Assembly: GCF_000225445.1 (NCBI RefSeq)
Contig: NC_017256.1
Coordinates: 248,001 to 312,000, forward strand
Direction: 5' to 3'
DNA length: 64,000 nt
Origin: Buchnera aphidicola str. Ak (Acyrthosiphon kondoi)
GTDB taxonomy: Bacteria; Pseudomonadota; Gammaproteobacteria; Enterobacterales; Enterobacteriaceae
Part shown: piece by piece, positions 62,249 through 64,000 of the stretch
Layout: every line of letters begins with the position of its first letter
Position numbering within the stretch: position 1 is the stretch's first letter
The notes under the pieces: generated by a model
The model's input: the letters and a program-made list of their open reading frames with translations, nothing else
What the model was told of the DNA's origin: nothing
Database searches by the model: none
Program-made: the position numbers and the translations under genes

Positions 62249-64000
62249 ATGAAAAAATCTCTTGTTATAGTTGAATCTCCAGCAAAAGCAAAAACTATAA
62301 ATCAATATTTAGGTGCTGAATACATAGTAAAATCTAGTATAGGACATGTACGAGATTTAATAACAGGTAAATCCCAAAATAAAGAAAAAAATAAAAAACA
62401 TCCTAATGAAAGTATTTTTGCAAAACCAAATAAAAAAACTCTTTTGATAAAAAAAATGGGTATTGATCCCTATCACAATTGGAAAGCTGAATATTATATT
62501 TTACCTGGCAAAGAAAAAATAATTTCTGAATTGAAATCTATTGCTAATCAGGTAAATCATATATATCTTGCTACAGATCTAGATAGAGAAGGCGAAGCAA
62601 TAGCTTGGCATTTAAAAGAAGTTATTGGAGGCGATTCTTCTAAATTTAGTCGTGTCGTATTTAATGAAATTACTAAACACTCAATAAAAAAAGCATTTCA
62701 AAACGTCGGTCATATAAATATGAATCGAGTACATGCACAACAAGCACGTCGTTTTATGGATCGAGTGGTAGGTTATATGATTTCACCTTTATTATGGAGA
62801 AAAATTTCAAGAGGGTTATCTGCAGGACGAGTTCAATCTGTAGCGGTTCGTATAATTGCCGATCGTGAAAAAATTATAAAAAATTTCATTCCAGAAGAAT
62901 ATTGGAAATTAAATTTATCGCTATTTACTAAAGATAAAAAAAAGATTGAAATGGATGTCACACATTATAATAATAAAATATTCCGCCCTAAAAATAGAAA
63001 TGAAATATATTATGCAATAGAGAAAATAAAAAAATCATTATTTTTTGTTAAAAATTATGAAGAAAAAATATTTTATAAAACTGCGTCTGCTCCATTTATA
63101 ACCTCTACTTTGCAACAATCTGCTAGTCTTCGTTTAGGATTTAGTGTAAAAAAAACAATGTTTTTAGCACAAAAACTATATGAAGAAGGTTATATAACTT
63201 ATATGAGAACTGATTCTAATTATTTAAGTAAACATGCAATTAAAAAAGTCAGAACATATATAAAAAATTATTATGGGGATGATTATTTACCTAAAGAACC
63301 TAATTTATATTCCAATCGAAAACATTCTCAAGAAGCTCATGAAGCCATTCGACCATGTGATATTAAAATCGAAAATATCAACTCAGATAATTTAAGTTCT
63401 AGTGCTAAAAAATTGTATAAGTTAATTTGGAATCAATTTGTAGCTTGTCAAATGACATCAGTAAAATATAAATCTATTACTATAATAGTCCTAGCTGATC
63501 TGTTTAAACTACAAAAAAACGAACAAATAGTACTATTTAATGGTTGGACTAGACTTCTAATAGAAGAAAAGAATATAAATTATGAATTTCCTGTTCTAAA
63601 TATAGGAGATATTTTGTTTATAGATAAAATTACACCTAATCAAAAATTTACTAAACCTCCACCACGTTTTAGTGAAGCATCTTTAGTGCGTGAATTAGAA
63701 AAAAAAGGTGTTGGAAGACCTTCTACTTATTCTGTAATCACATCAAAAATACAAGACCGAGGATATGTTAAAATCAAAAAAAATAAATTTTATGCAGAAA
63801 AGATGGGAGAAATTCTTACTATTAGATTAAAAAAAAGTTTTAGCAATTTAATTGATTATAATTTTACTGCCTATATGGAGGAAAAACTTGATAAAGTTGC
63901 TGATAATAAAATTGCTTGGAAAAATGTACTTGATTCATTTTTTGAAGATTTTTCTAAGCAATTAGAAAAAGCTAAAAAAAGTCCAGAAGAAGGAGGTATG
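62249..64000 (+). CDS. topA: DNA topoisomerase I, partial (runs off the window)
   Basis: Type IA topoisomerase relaxing negative supercoils. The first 584 codons are present and open to the window edge. Toprim domain KKSLVIVESPAKAKTI and DLDREGEAIAWHL with its metal acidic residues, QARRFMDRVVGYMISPLLW, SAGRVQSVAVRII, and the catalytic Tyr318 in TYMRTDS (E. coli Tyr319). The C-terminal zinc-ribbon domains lie beyond the window. ATG start 85 bp after sohB. Confidence 0.97.
   Translation, partial: MKKSLVIVESPAKAKTINQYLGAEYIVKSSIGHVRDLITGKSQNKEKNKKHPNESIFAKPNKKTLLIKKMGIDPYHNWKAEYYILPGKEKIISELKSIANQVNHIYLATDLDREGEAIAWHLKEVIGGDSSKFSRVVFNEITKHSIKKAFQNVGHINMNRVHAQQARRFMDRVVGYMISPLLWRKISRGLSAGRVQSVAVRIIADREKIIKNFIPEEYWKLNLSLFTKDKKKIEMDVTHYNNKIFRPKNRNEIYYAIEKIKKSLFFVKNYEEKIFYKTASAPFITSTLQQSASLRLGFSVKKTMFLAQKLYEEGYITYMRTDSNYLSKHAIKKVRTYIKNYYGDDYLPKEPNLYSNRKHSQEAHEAIRPCDIKIENINSDNLSSSAKKLYKLIWNQFVACQMTSVKYKSITIIVLADLFKLQKNEQIVLFNGWTRLLIEEKNINYEFPVLNIGDILFIDKITPNQKFTKPPPRFSEASLVRELEKKGVGRPSTYSVITSKIQDRGYVKIKKNKFYAEKMGEILTIRLKKSFSNLIDYNFTAYMEEKLDKVADNKIAWKNVLDSFFEDFSKQLEKAKKSPEEGGM

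Overview
This window is a chromosomal segment of Buchnera aphidicola, the nutritional endosymbiont of aphids (Gammaproteobacteria). The evidence is strong AT bias by eye, long A/T homopolymers, genes with Enterobacterales gene order and near-E. coli protein lengths, a 16S rRNA gene not followed by 23S/5S, and the set of retained genes (ilvIH, trpDCBA, dapD, flhBA, degP). I found no mobile element, prophage, CRISPR array or foreign island. It is reduced ancestral core sequence, so the interest lies in decay, altered catalytic residues and RNA-level structure rather than in a new multi-gene system.

Layout. 1-3.8 kb: ilvIH (branched-chain amino acids) and a frameshifted apbE, minus strand. 4-5.5 kb: degP/htrA with a clear terminator. 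5.5-7.2 kb: dapD and map, minus. 7.4-19.4 kb: a plus-strand translation/envelope run, rpsB-tsf-pyrH-frr-dxr-uppS-bamA-fabZ-dnaE. This is the E. coli order with cdsA, rseP, skp, lpxD, lpxA, lpxB and rnhB missing. 19.6-26.7 kb: proS, flhBA (flagellar export gate) and argS. 26.9-28.9 kb: promoter, leader, rrs, tRNA-Ile and tRNA-Ala, with no 23S. 28.9-34.8 kb: gloB, rnhA/dnaQ, tRNA-Asp, gmhA, gpt, grpE, rnfH, smpB, tadA, acpS. 34.9-39.3 kb: the lepA-lepB-rnc-era operon, minus. 39.5-50.3 kb: mnmA-hflD-purB, emtA, fabI, rnb, ychE, lipB-lipA, pyrF, ribA. 50.4-51.1 kb: a dead hns gene. 51.1-59.1 kb: cls, yciA, yciB, yciC and trpDC(F)BA, minus. 59.4-64 kb: an EamA transporter, rluB, sohB and the start of topA, which runs off the window.

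How the genes work together. The amino-acid genes (ilvIH, dapD, trpD-trpC(F)-trpB-trpA) fit the symbiont's role of supplying essential amino acids. trpE and trpG are not upstream of trpD, as in Buchnera lineages where they are plasmid-borne. The rest is housekeeping: translation factors, tRNA modification and charging, DNA replication and topology, lipoate and fatty-acid enzymes, and outer-membrane assembly and quality control (BamA, DegP, signal peptidase).

Main points for a second look. (1) hns is a pseudogene with two in-frame stops, a frameshift and a damaged DNA-binding motif, yet its start region is intact. (2) apbE and emtA are each interrupted by a single frame change at a long poly(A) tract, so transcript slippage could rescue them. 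(3) RNase III carries Asn in place of the metal-ligand Asp114, although the rrs transcript still has a long RNase III-type processing stem. (4) FlhB has NPIH instead of the NPTH autocleavage motif. (5) frr has an ATG-TGA start-stop overlapping its GTG start. (6) A three-arm, mutually exclusive hairpin set lies between era and acpS. Homology calls rest on recalled family sequences and visible motifs; no database search was run.
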